Positions 9,801 to 16,108 of a stretch of 56,290 nucleotides of DNA are shown here, in pieces. Position 1 is the stretch's first letter. Each line of letters opens with the position of its first letter. The notes beneath the pieces are model-generated. The model ran no database searches. It was given only the letters and a program-made list of their open reading frames with translations, and had not been told where the DNA came from. Source of the DNA: JAEYZM01 sp943372195 (GTDB lineage Bacteria > Bacteroidota > Bacteroidia > Sphingobacteriales > Sphingobacteriaceae); NCBI GenBank assembly GCA_943372195.1, contig CALRXS010000019.1, forward strand, positions 1 through 56,290. Direction: 5' to 3'. Made by a program: the position numbers and the translations under genes.

Positions 9801-11140
9801 GTATTGATGTTTGCATTTAGATCTTTAATATCGAAACCTTCACCATCGATACTCAAATTCAAACTCGCAGCCCCTAACATTTTTTCTGAAAATAATTTTC
9901 CTAAATCAAGTCCGATCGTTTCTATATTACCATTATAACTCGGTATTTTATCAGATTCAATATTCATATGAATATCATTGATGGCATTACCAATATCTGT
10001 AATAATATTTCCATTGGCATCGAAATCGAACACCGTACCCTTGTAATATCCAGAATATTCAACGTTCCCTAAGTTTGATAAGAAAGAAGGCAAAGAGCTT
10101 CCGACTGAATCTAAATCTAGTCCGTGCATCAGGTCAACTAAATCGGTATAGTTTGTTTTTAGTTTTTCTAGTTTAGCATTGAAAATAGTTGATTCAATTT
10201 CTGGTAGACCTTTAACACTTATAGCTCCATTGACCTTAGTGCTTTTGCCTGTGTAGATTTTAATGTTCTTTGATTGTAAATGAGCAACAGGACCATATAC
10301 ATAACCATTGATCAAAAACTTTTGCGTATAATTTTTTATGGCTGATGCAAAATACTTTATGTCTTTAAAAGAAACGATAGACTGTTCAAAGTCTGCATAC
10401 ATCCGAACTTTATTAATATAATCAGACATATCAGAGATAGAATCGAAGCGCATCGAATAATAATCGTGAATACTAGAGTGAGGAGTTAGTACATATAAGT
10501 TAGCCGCTTCAATTTCTGTAGAGGTGAATTTTACATTAGCTCTAAACTTATCAATTTTAAATCCAGATTTTTCTTGCAGCGTTAAATTTTTAATCTGAGC
10601 TTTTATATCACCATTATTTAATTTGAAATTGTTGATTTCAGCACTAAAGTTTTTTACGTGTACATCATCATAGTTGATCACCCCTTTATCACCTTCGGGT
10701 AAATTTTCATTATGGTATATAAAGTCGGCAGATTCAATGATGATATTTTTCGCAATTAAATTAAGTGGTGTTTTTACTTTGCTCGTAGTATCTTTTTCAG
10801 AACTAAAATAATCTAGCAAAAAATGCATGTTATTGTATTTCTCATTTTTGTATTTCTTAAGATGAAATACCGGGTGTACTAAATTTATTTTATTGATACT
10901 GAATTTATTCTCTTTTAATAAAATTTCTCCAATGTCAACTTTCAGCTCATTTACATATAATAAGGTGTCTTTATGTTGGTCTTCAATTAAAAAATCTTCT
11001 AAAACTAAGGTCTTGAAGAAATCTATATCTAAGCCTTTAACTTGTATATTTGCGTTTAATTCGGATGATAGGTATTTTGCAACTTTTTTAGCAGCCCATG
11101 TCTGAACTGCAGGTAATCTAAATAGTAGATAAATAATCAA
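6833..11140 (-). CDS. TamB-like translocation and assembly protein (DUF490)
   Basis: A very large protein (at least 1435 residues) rich in beta strands, matching the TamB/DUF490 (AsmA-like) family that spans the periplasm and links inner and outer membranes, with proposed roles in outer-membrane protein insertion and lipid transport. The N-terminus has LPAVQTWAAKKVAKYLSSEL followed by IQVKGLDIDFFKTLVLEDF; the C-terminal DUF490 domain includes GEYNFILQNLISKKFKVEKG and VASLLVFGRF. The start is uncertain. The frame stays open to about 11218 and encodes a hydrophobic anchor (KKVGKISLSIIVGLITSLL) before the TTG at 11140, but no ATG, GTG or further TTG. It is divergent from tsaD, and the upstream extension would overlap the tsaD start. 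Confidence 0.85.
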   Translation of the reverse strand: MIIYLLFRLPAVQTWAAKKVAKYLSSELNANIQVKGLDIDFFKTLVLEDFLIEDQHKDTLLYVNELKVDIGEILLKENKFSINKINLVHPVFHLKKYKNEKYNNMHFLLDYFSSEKDTTSKVKTPLNLIAKNIIIESADFIYHNENLPEGDKGVINYDDVHVKNFSAEINNFKLNNGDIKAQIKNLTLQEKSGFKIDKFRANVKFTSTEIEAANLYVLTPHSSIHDYYSMRFDSISDMSDYINKVRMYADFEQSIVSFKDIKYFASAIKNYTQKFLINGYVYGPVAHLQSKNIKIYTGKSTKVNGAISVKGLPEIESTIFNAKLEKLKTNYTDLVDLMHGLDLDSVGSSLPSFLSNLGNVEYSGYYKGTVFDFDANGNIITDIGNAINDIHMNIESDKIPSYNGNIETIGLDLGKLFSEKMLGAASLNLSIDGEGFDIKDLNANINTQIKNIYLNGYNYSNLEASGIIDKKQFNGYFKANDPNAKFDFDGSVDFNNLKQPEFKFESSIYALHLRELKWIKDTINISTDVKVDFIGANLDNIIGSVYFDNMEVQNGTDSFIFNNIDIESNFVPKGKKLSLNSEIINAGIEGEYKLSTIQSAVKSLIKIYLPNANLGKIYKYEDQDFNFFVFVKNANPITELLYPNLNISESANIRGYLNSSTNTIRLNGQIDFIKYDALKFENLMIDGENDKNIFDFNVAADRAYISDSINIDNIAISNSIKNDSVKFNVKLAELTNPNQLDLNGLVSFKENKSKIAILPSVVIIDYQTWELKDSFNIDFINDKRILVNDFELRNGNQLVQVSGYISDQNNEELSIDIQNVDLKSFNQLFKKYDLEVLGTLNSRTKFASLLSEPLAISDINIDHLIYNSDSIGNLLFSNTWDPKSQIINLTGSIYNERLKTLAVGGSINTSKTKNNFNIDVLMNETELIVIEPFVKTYVSNISGTASADLKVRGTFSKPEINGYLTLKNAGLRVNYLNAYLKVSDQIRLSENKIFLNNLQVKDLEGNKGSINGSITHTYFEKFNLDVRLQANNLLCLNTTEKDNELYYGKAYSTGAFSFRGPIEDIKIDITAKTERGTKFYIPLSDESSVMKQNFVRFVEKDSTVKAQDYKINLSGISMNMNLQVDDQSEVQLIMDKNTGEIIKGRGNANLKLTINTIGNFEMYGNYEISEGEYNFILQNLISKKFKVEKGGNIRWNGDPLKAKIDLSAIYETRPLVSPLILSANSSDTNSYTSTQRVKAQCVLNLKNDLMSPDISFGLRFPEDENLSSKVGGYLANQDNLSNQVASLLVFGRFANTGSNSNNYIPTTGFLASQLSSLVSTKNFDLNLENGVGGSLRLFNDRITIDGNINTNNNSTTNTNTQQTNASAITGDVNIEYKISKDGRFRAKGFQRNDINSDLLKRGNSQVEQGVGLFYRIEFDTFKELYQKVFKKKQDQ

Positions 11141-11205
11141 TAGACTAGTTATAAGTCCGACGATTATACTTAACGATATTTTACCTACCTTTTTAATAAT
11201 ATATA

Positions 11206-12216
11206 ATGAGTAAATATTCTATTATAATTCTGGGTATCGAATCATCTTGTGATGAAACATCTGCATCAGTATGTATTGATGGCAAAATACTTTCGAATGT
11301 TACCGCTACTCAAGCAATACATGAGCAGTATGGTGGTGTCATTCCAGAGATTGCTTCTCGCATACATCAGCAAAATATCATTCCTGTGATTGATACTGCC
11401 ATTAAAAACGCTAAAATAAGCAAAAATGATATCAATGCGGTTGCTTTTACACGTGGACCTGGATTATTAGGTGCATTATTAGTAGGCACAAGCTTTGCGA
11501 AGGCATTTGCATTGTCATTAGATTTGCCATTGATTGACATACATCATATGCAAGCACATATATTAGCACATTTCATTGACGAGCCTAAACCTAAGTTTCC
11601 GTTTTTGTGTTTGACGGTTTCAGGCGGACATACACAGATTGTTTTGGTGAAAGATTATTTTGAGATGGAGATTATCGGGGAGACTACGGATGATGCTGCA
11701 GGGGAGGCTTTTGATAAGACGGCGAAGATGTTGGGGTTGCCATATCCGGGCGGACCTATCATTGATAGAAATGCGCAGAAAGGAGACCCTAATAAATTTA
11801 CTTTCACAGAGCCTCAGATACCTGGTTATGATTTTAGTTTCAGCGGACTAAAAACTCAGATATTATATTTTATACAGAAGATGTCAAAAGGCAATGAGCA
11901 ATTCGTAGCTGAAAATATGAACGATTTATGTGCATCTATACAACACAGAATAATCACTATTTTGTGTAATAAGTTAGAAGCTGCTGCTAAAGAATATGGT
12001 ATAAATGAAATTGCTATTGCTGGTGGAGTTTCGGCAAATAGAGGATTAAGAGAATATTTGCAGAATTTATCTGTAAAAAACAATTGGAATATTTATATTC
12101 CTGCCTTTGAATATTGTACTGATAATGCAGGTATGATAGCGATGGCTGGTTATCATAAATATTTAAGAGCTGAATTTTGTGATCAAGAAATAAGTGCTAG
12201 TGCTAGAATGTTATGA
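11206..12216 (+). CDS. tsaD: tRNA N6-adenosine threonylcarbamoyltransferase TsaD
   Basis: A 336-residue ASKHA-fold protein that transfers the threonylcarbamoyl group from TC-AMP to A37 of ANN-decoding tRNAs, acting with TsaB and TsaE in the cytosol. It has the family N-terminus ILGIESSCDETSASV, the metal-binding HHMQAH motif (113-118), SGGHTQIVLV, the nucleotide-binding DDAAGEAFDK and PYPGGP, and the late IAGGVSANRGLR. Length is normal. It is the first gene of a tight + strand operon; its stop overlaps the start of the AlkB-like gene (ATGA). A short stretch near 11650-11750 has noticeably more G than its surroundings (as in GAGATGGAGATTATCGGGG), a local codon-use oddity without effect on the frame. 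Confidence 0.95.
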   Translation: MSKYSIIILGIESSCDETSASVCIDGKILSNVTATQAIHEQYGGVIPEIASRIHQQNIIPVIDTAIKNAKISKNDINAVAFTRGPGLLGALLVGTSFAKAFALSLDLPLIDIHHMQAHILAHFIDEPKPKFPFLCLTVSGGHTQIVLVKDYFEMEIIGETTDDAAGEAFDKTAKMLGLPYPGGPIIDRNAQKGDPNKFTFTEPQIPGYDFSFSGLKTQILYFIQKMSKGNEQFVAENMNDLCASIQHRIITILCNKLEAAAKEYGINEIAIAGGVSANRGLREYLQNLSVKNNWNIYIPAFEYCTDNAGMIAMAGYHKYLRAEFCDQEISASARML

Positions 12217-12791
12217 CAAATTTATTACCCTTTGATGGTGAACTGTATTATTTTGAAAATTTTTTAAATCTGAAAGAACAATCATCTTATTTAAAATCAT
12301 TTCTAAATAAAACTGAATGGGAACATGATGAACTCATGATTTATGGAAAAAGAATTATTACTTCTCGTAAAATTGCATGGTATGCTGAGAAGAATAGAAC
12401 GTATACTTATTCAGGTAAACTTAAAGTTGGAAAAGATTTTACAAAGGAGCTATTGAAACTTAAAAGTGAAATTGCACAATTTGATAACACAGATTTTAAT
12501 TCTTGTTTAATGAATTTATACCATTCTGGCTCTGAAGGCATGTCGTGGCATAGTGATAATGAAAAAGAAATAGTGATGGATTCTTGTATTGCATCAATTA
12601 GCTTAGGGGCGATGAGGCATATAGACTTCAAGCATAAAGTAAACAAAACAAAAATTAGAATTGAATTAGCACCAGGGTCTCTATTATTAATGAAAGGACA
12701 AATTCAAAGATTTTGGTTGCACTCATTGCCCAAAACAAAAAAGGTTAATGACTTAAGAGTGAATTTAACATTTAGACTTTTAAATAAATGA
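12213..12791 (+). CDS. AlkB-like 2-oxoglutarate/Fe(II) dioxygenase
   Basis: A 192-residue member of the AlkB family, which removes alkyl groups from nucleic-acid bases by oxidative demethylation using Fe(II) and 2-oxoglutarate. The metal triad is visible as H113 and D115 (SWHSDNE) and H170 (WLHSLPKT). The 2-oxoglutarate-binding arginines are R182 and R188 in LRVNLTFR. NLYHSGSEGMSWHSDNE is the classic core. It most resembles the group of bacterial and ALKBH2/3-type proteins acting on DNA, but the substrate is not provable here. It overlaps tsaD and the following gene by four bases at each end, so all are likely translated together. Confidence 0.88.
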   Translation: MTNLLPFDGELYYFENFLNLKEQSSYLKSFLNKTEWEHDELMIYGKRIITSRKIAWYAEKNRTYTYSGKLKVGKDFTKELLKLKSEIAQFDNTDFNSCLMNLYHSGSEGMSWHSDNEKEIVMDSCIASISLGAMRHIDFKHKVNKTKIRIELAPGSLLLMKGQIQRFWLHSLPKTKKVNDLRVNLTFRLLNK

Positions 12792-13789
12792 AAAAAATTT
12801 TAATCAGTATAATATTATTATTAATCTATTCCTCTTTATTTTCACAAGAGAAGAAAACATCTAAGATAATTGTATTTAGAAATGATAATTATTTTGCAAG
12901 AGGTGTTAATATTGCTGTAAACTTAAACAATAAATTATTTGAAAAAATTCAAAATTCATCATATAAAGAATTAACAATACCTGCTGATTCAACTTATGTT
13001 ATAAGTTTAAATAATTATAAGAAGCAAACACATACATTCATAGCTAAAGCAGATTCTGTATATACTTTTGAAGTTCTTATAGTACAGAGCACGTTTACCT
13101 ATAATCCGATATTGTCGCCTCGAGATTTGTATTTTACAGAGCAAAGTATTGTTAACTATAAATTATATAATCTAGATCAACCTATTCAAAGTACAAAACT
13201 GAAGAATAGATTTGGTCTATTATTTAATGCTGGAGCAGGGTTTTCAAATGTTGATTTATTTGTTGCAACAAATGGGGAAAAATCGAGTATAAGTACAGGA
13301 GGGGGTGTTGGAATGAAATTAAGTGCCGGAACAGAAATTAATAAATGGTTAGAGATTGGAGCAGACATCGGTTTTCAAATTTCTTCTTTAACTCCGATTA
13401 TGAGAGATGCAAAAACTGATTTTTCTAGAAAATTTATAAGTTTTTATCCATCTCTTGTAAAATCTTTCGGAAGATTTAATACTACAAAACTAAGAATTGG
13501 TGTCGGACCTAGTTATTATTTTGATAACAAGATGGTGATTGATCTTTCTAAAGTTTCATCTGGACAAAAAGCTACATGGGAATATGATAATAGTTTAGGT
13601 GTACAAAGTTTTTTTATGATTGATTTTTTATCAAGGAAAAATTTTTCAGCCAACATGGGCTTGAATTATTATAGCGTAAAATATAAATTCAATTCAACCA
13701 GTGGGTCTTACTTTCCTATAGACAAAAGGCTAATAAATTCTGATGGTTCTGGATTAGATTTAGTAGTTGGATTTAGTTATTTGTTTTAG
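12788..13789 (+). CDS. Hypothetical outer-membrane beta-barrel-like protein
   Basis: A 333-residue protein not recognised by name. It has an N-terminal signal peptide (KKILISIILLLIYSSLFSQE, cleavage near residue 20), an N-terminal beta-rich region of about 110 residues, and from about residue 140 alternating amphipathic strands with aromatic ends (RFGLLFNAGAGFSNVDLFV, LEIGADIGFQISSL, LRIGVGPSYYF), ending in DLVVGFSYLF. A terminal aromatic residue on the last strand is typical of Bacteroidota outer-membrane beta-barrels of the OmpA/PorT-like type. It overlaps the AlkB-like stop by four bases; a functional link to that gene is not evident. Confidence 0.6.
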   Translation: MKKILISIILLLIYSSLFSQEKKTSKIIVFRNDNYFARGVNIAVNLNNKLFEKIQNSSYKELTIPADSTYVISLNNYKKQTHTFIAKADSVYTFEVLIVQSTFTYNPILSPRDLYFTEQSIVNYKLYNLDQPIQSTKLKNRFGLLFNAGAGFSNVDLFVATNGEKSSISTGGGVGMKLSAGTEINKWLEIGADIGFQISSLTPIMRDAKTDFSRKFISFYPSLVKSFGRFNTTKLRIGVGPSYYFDNKMVIDLSKVSSGQKATWEYDNSLGVQSFFMIDFLSRKNFSANMGLNYYSVKYKFNSTSGSYFPIDKRLINSDGSGLDLVVGFSYLF

Positions 13790-13798
13790 TTTTTCAAA

Positions 13799-14263
13799 AT
13801 GAAATACCTCGTTGACGAAGATTTTTTAGTAGAGAAGTTTCCGGGTAAGGGTGGCTGGACATACATATTAATTCCACAAATAGCAGCAAGTAAAAACAGT
13901 CCGTTCGGTTGGGTTCGAATCAGTGGCTTTGTAGACAATTTCGAATTAAAGCAATATAAATTAATGCCGATGGGTAATGGTAAATTATTTTTGCCTTTAA
14001 AATCTTCCATAAGAAAACAAATCAAGAAAGAGCAAGGTGATATGGTTAGAGTTAAAGTCTATATTGATGAAACACCTACTGAATTAACTGATGAATTATT
14101 AGAATGCTTTGCTACTGAAGATGCAGTTTTATTAGAAAGATTTAAATCATTACCCCAATTTGAACAAAAAGCGATCATTCAAAATATTTACGATTCTAAA
14201 ACAGAAGAAGATAAAGCTGAGCGTATTGCAAGGTTGTTGGGGCTTTTGAGTCGGAAGTCGTAG
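13799..14263 (+). CDS. DUF1905 / YdeI-OmdA family protein
   Basis: A 154-residue cytosolic protein with two recognisable parts: an N-terminal DUF1905 small beta-barrel (GGWTYILIPQI, GWVRISGFVDNFELKQYKLMP, and GDMVRVKVYID) and a C-terminal helical YdeI/OmdA-type segment (FKSLPQFEQKAIIQNIYDSKTEEDKAERIARLLGLL). The family is common in soil and aquatic bacteria; its biochemical role is not established. It starts nine bases after the previous gene, so it closes the tsaD operon. Its stop codon TAG (14261-14263) is also the first three bases of repeat array C. A second YdeI-like protein lies at 27333-27956. Confidence 0.78.
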   Translation: MKYLVDEDFLVEKFPGKGGWTYILIPQIAASKNSPFGWVRISGFVDNFELKQYKLMPMGNGKLFLPLKSSIRKQIKKEQGDMVRVKVYIDETPTELTDELLECFATEDAVLLERFKSLPQFEQKAIIQNIYDSKTEEDKAERIARLLGLLSRKS

Positions 14264-14337
14264 GTATTAGGTATTATGTATTATGTATTAGGTATTATGT
14301 ATTAGGTATTAGGTATTAATACCTAATACCTAATACA
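14261..14337. repeat. Heptamer array ending in a 40-bp perfect palindrome (array C)
   Basis: Eight consecutive heptamers, all TAGGTAT or TATGTAT, run from 14261 to 14316 and are followed by their reverse complements to 14337. Positions 14298-14317 and 14318-14337 form a perfect 40-bp palindrome without a spacer. The first TAG of the array is the stop codon of the YdeI-like gene. The gap between that gene and recA (303 bases) holds this array, a CTGCAT..ATGCAG motif and the very AT-rich recA leader; no further gene is seen. Confidence 0.9.
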
Positions 14338-14372
14338 TCCTTCGTTGCATCCTTCATCCTGCATAAATAAAC

Positions 14373-14390
14373 CTGCATAAATGCAGTTGT
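14373..14390 (+). repeat. CTGCATAAATGCAGTTGT motif shared with the four-helix-bundle element
   Basis: CTGCATAAATGCAGTTGT contains the inverted repeat CTGCAT/ATGCAG and matches 17 of 18 bases of 48019-48036, where it precedes the four-helix-bundle gene. Here it follows array C by 35 bases and no protein gene follows in the expected place. Confidence 0.7.
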
Positions 14391-14494
14391 TAATAGCTTA
14401 TATTATTAGCATTTTTGATTCATAGATAAATATATATTTCAATTTATAAATTATATATAATTGATTATCAAGTATTTATAAATTGTTGATAATT

Positions 14495-14502
14495 TATTTT
14501 TG
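14495..14502 (+). promoter_or_regulatory. Candidate -7 box of recA
   Basis: TATTTTTG fits the Bacteroidota -7 consensus TANNTTTG and lies 64 bases before the recA start. No convincing TTTG box is found 19 bases upstream, and no classical LexA palindrome is seen, so the call is weak. Confidence 0.3.
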
Positions 14503-14566
14503 AATACTAAAAAAATGCTATTATTTTTAGCAAAAATTAAGACATAGAAATTAAAAAAACAAAGTT

Positions 14567-15586
14567 ATGGCAGACGCAAAAGAAAAGTTAAAAGCATTAC
14601 AGCTTACTTTAGATAAACTAGAAAAGACTTACGGTAAAGGTACTGTTATGAAATTAGGTGACAATCCGATCGAGCAAATAGAGGCTATATCTACTGGTTC
14701 ATTAGGATTAGACATTGCATTAGGTATAGGTGGATTACCTAAGGGTAGAGTCGTTGAAATTTACGGTCCGGAATCATCTGGTAAAACAACATTAGCTATT
14801 CATGCGATAGCTGAAGCGCAAAAGAAGGGTGGCATAGCAGCATTTATAGATGCAGAGCATGCATTCGATAAATTTTATGCTAAGAAACTAGGAGTTGATG
14901 TTGAGAATCTTTTGATTTCACAACCAGATAATGGAGAGCAAGCATTAGAGATTGCTGATAACTTAATACGTTCAGGAGCAATTGACATTATTGTAATTGA
15001 CTCGGTGGCAGCATTAGTACCAAAAGGTGAGATAGAAGGAGAGATGGGTGATTCAAAAATGGGATTACAAGCTAGATTGATGTCGCAAGCATTAAGAAAG
15101 TTAACAGGTACCATTAGTAAAACAGGTGCTTGCTGTATATTCATCAACCAATTACGTGAGAAAATAGGAGTGATGTTCGGTAATCCGGAAACTACAACAG
15201 GTGGTAATGCTTTAAAATTTTATGCATCGGTAAGATTAGATATTCGTAGAACCGGACAGATTAAAGATGCTGATGAAGTTTCAGGTAACAGAGTGAAAGT
15301 GAAAATTGTGAAGAACAAAGTAGCACCTCCATTCAGATTGGCTGAATTTGATATTATGTATGGTAAAGGAATTTCAAAATCAGGTGAGATAGTAGACTTA
15401 GGTGTTGAATACGAAATTATAAAAAAATCAGGTTCATGGTTTAGTTATGGTGATACTAAACTTGGACAAGGTAGAGATGCTGTAAAGCAACTCATTGAAG
15501 ATAATCCCGAATTAATGGAAGAGCTAGAGATGAAGATTAAGGCTGTTTTATCAGCAGACTTATTAGAGGCTAAGATTGAGGAGTAG
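14567..15586 (+). CDS. recA: Recombinase RecA
   Basis: A 339-residue RecA, the ATP-dependent strand-exchange protein of homologous recombination and the co-protease of the SOS response. The Walker A motif GPESSGKTT lies at 67-75, followed by AFIDAEHAFD and the Walker B-type IIVIDSVAALVPKGEIEGE. The L2 region FINQLREKIGVMFGNPETTTGGNALKF is complete. The C-terminal tail is short and acidic, ending in EAKIEE. It is a single-gene unit with its own AT-rich leader and a strong terminator at 15624-15653. Confidence 0.97.
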   Translation: MADAKEKLKALQLTLDKLEKTYGKGTVMKLGDNPIEQIEAISTGSLGLDIALGIGGLPKGRVVEIYGPESSGKTTLAIHAIAEAQKKGGIAAFIDAEHAFDKFYAKKLGVDVENLLISQPDNGEQALEIADNLIRSGAIDIIVIDSVAALVPKGEIEGEMGDSKMGLQARLMSQALRKLTGTISKTGACCIFINQLREKIGVMFGNPETTTGGNALKFYASVRLDIRRTGQIKDADEVSGNRVKVKIVKNKVAPPFRLAEFDIMYGKGISKSGEIVDLGVEYEIIKKSGSWFSYGDTKLGQGRDAVKQLIEDNPELMEELEMKIKAVLSADLLEAKIEE

Positions 15587-15623
15587 TAGCGCTTTTATTT
15601 ATGGATTTCATGTTTTATGTTTT

Positions 15624-15653
15624 AATAGCCCCTTGTAAAAGGGGCTATTTTTG
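15624..15653. terminator. Rho-independent terminator after recA
   Basis: AATAGCCCCTT pairs with AAGGGGCTATT around a four-base loop (15624-15634 and 15639-15649) and is followed by T residues. It separates recA from the convergent Gre-like gene, whose stop is at 15656-15658. Confidence 0.9.
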
Positions 15654-15655
15654 TA

Positions 15656-16108
15656 TTAGCTAATTTCAAGAATTTCTATTGCTCTATTTTGAAATTCAAA
15701 ATTGTCAAATTTCTTTTTCCCTTTAAAAATATTGCCTATTGGTGAGTTTATGGAGATTGCATAAACTTCTATATTTTCAATGTTAATTTTACCTAAAGCT
15801 ACAGCTATTAAAAAGTAGGAAGTATTTGTTTTTATTAGTGATCCAGCTTTAACAATGTCATTGCTAGCATTGAAATTGATAGAATCTAATTCGTTTTTCA
15901 TCTGAATATATTTTGCAAGTTGCGATTCTAAATTATTCAGAACTTGTTGAATCATTTCTCTGCCAGTTTCATATTTATCGCCCGCACTACTTTTAGATTC
16001 ATTTTTCTTAGAATCATTTGTCTCTTTAATTTCAGATTCAATTTCTTTAATTCTAGTATTAATAATACTTAAAATTTGTTCAACCGCTTTATGTTTTATT
16101 GAAATCAT
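15656..16108 (-). CDS. GreA/GreB-like protein
   Basis: A 150-residue protein with an N-terminal coiled-coil (about residues 5-80) containing KSSAGDKYETGREMIQQVLN, then a small globular C-terminal part (GSLIKTNTSYFLIAVALGKI, and NSPIGNIFKGKKKFDNFEF). This layout resembles the transcript-cleavage factors GreA/GreB: a helical hairpin and a FKBP-like domain with the PIG sequence. Related Bacteroidota proteins are often labelled 3-oxoacyl-ACP synthase, which the sequence does not support. Whether it acts on RNA polymerase is unknown; the basic-acidic tip of genuine Gre factors is not clear. It overlaps the TonB-dependent receptor stop by four bases. Confidence 0.6.
   Translation of the reverse strand: MISIKHKAVEQILSIINTRIKEIESEIKETNDSKKNESKSSAGDKYETGREMIQQVLNNLESQLAKYIQMKNELDSINFNASNDIVKAGSLIKTNTSYFLIAVALGKINIENIEVYAISINSPIGNIFKGKKKFDNFEFQNRAIEILEIS

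Noticed and set aside
14261..14337. CRISPR-like repeat
   Set aside because: Units are 7 bases without spacers and no cas gene is in the window.
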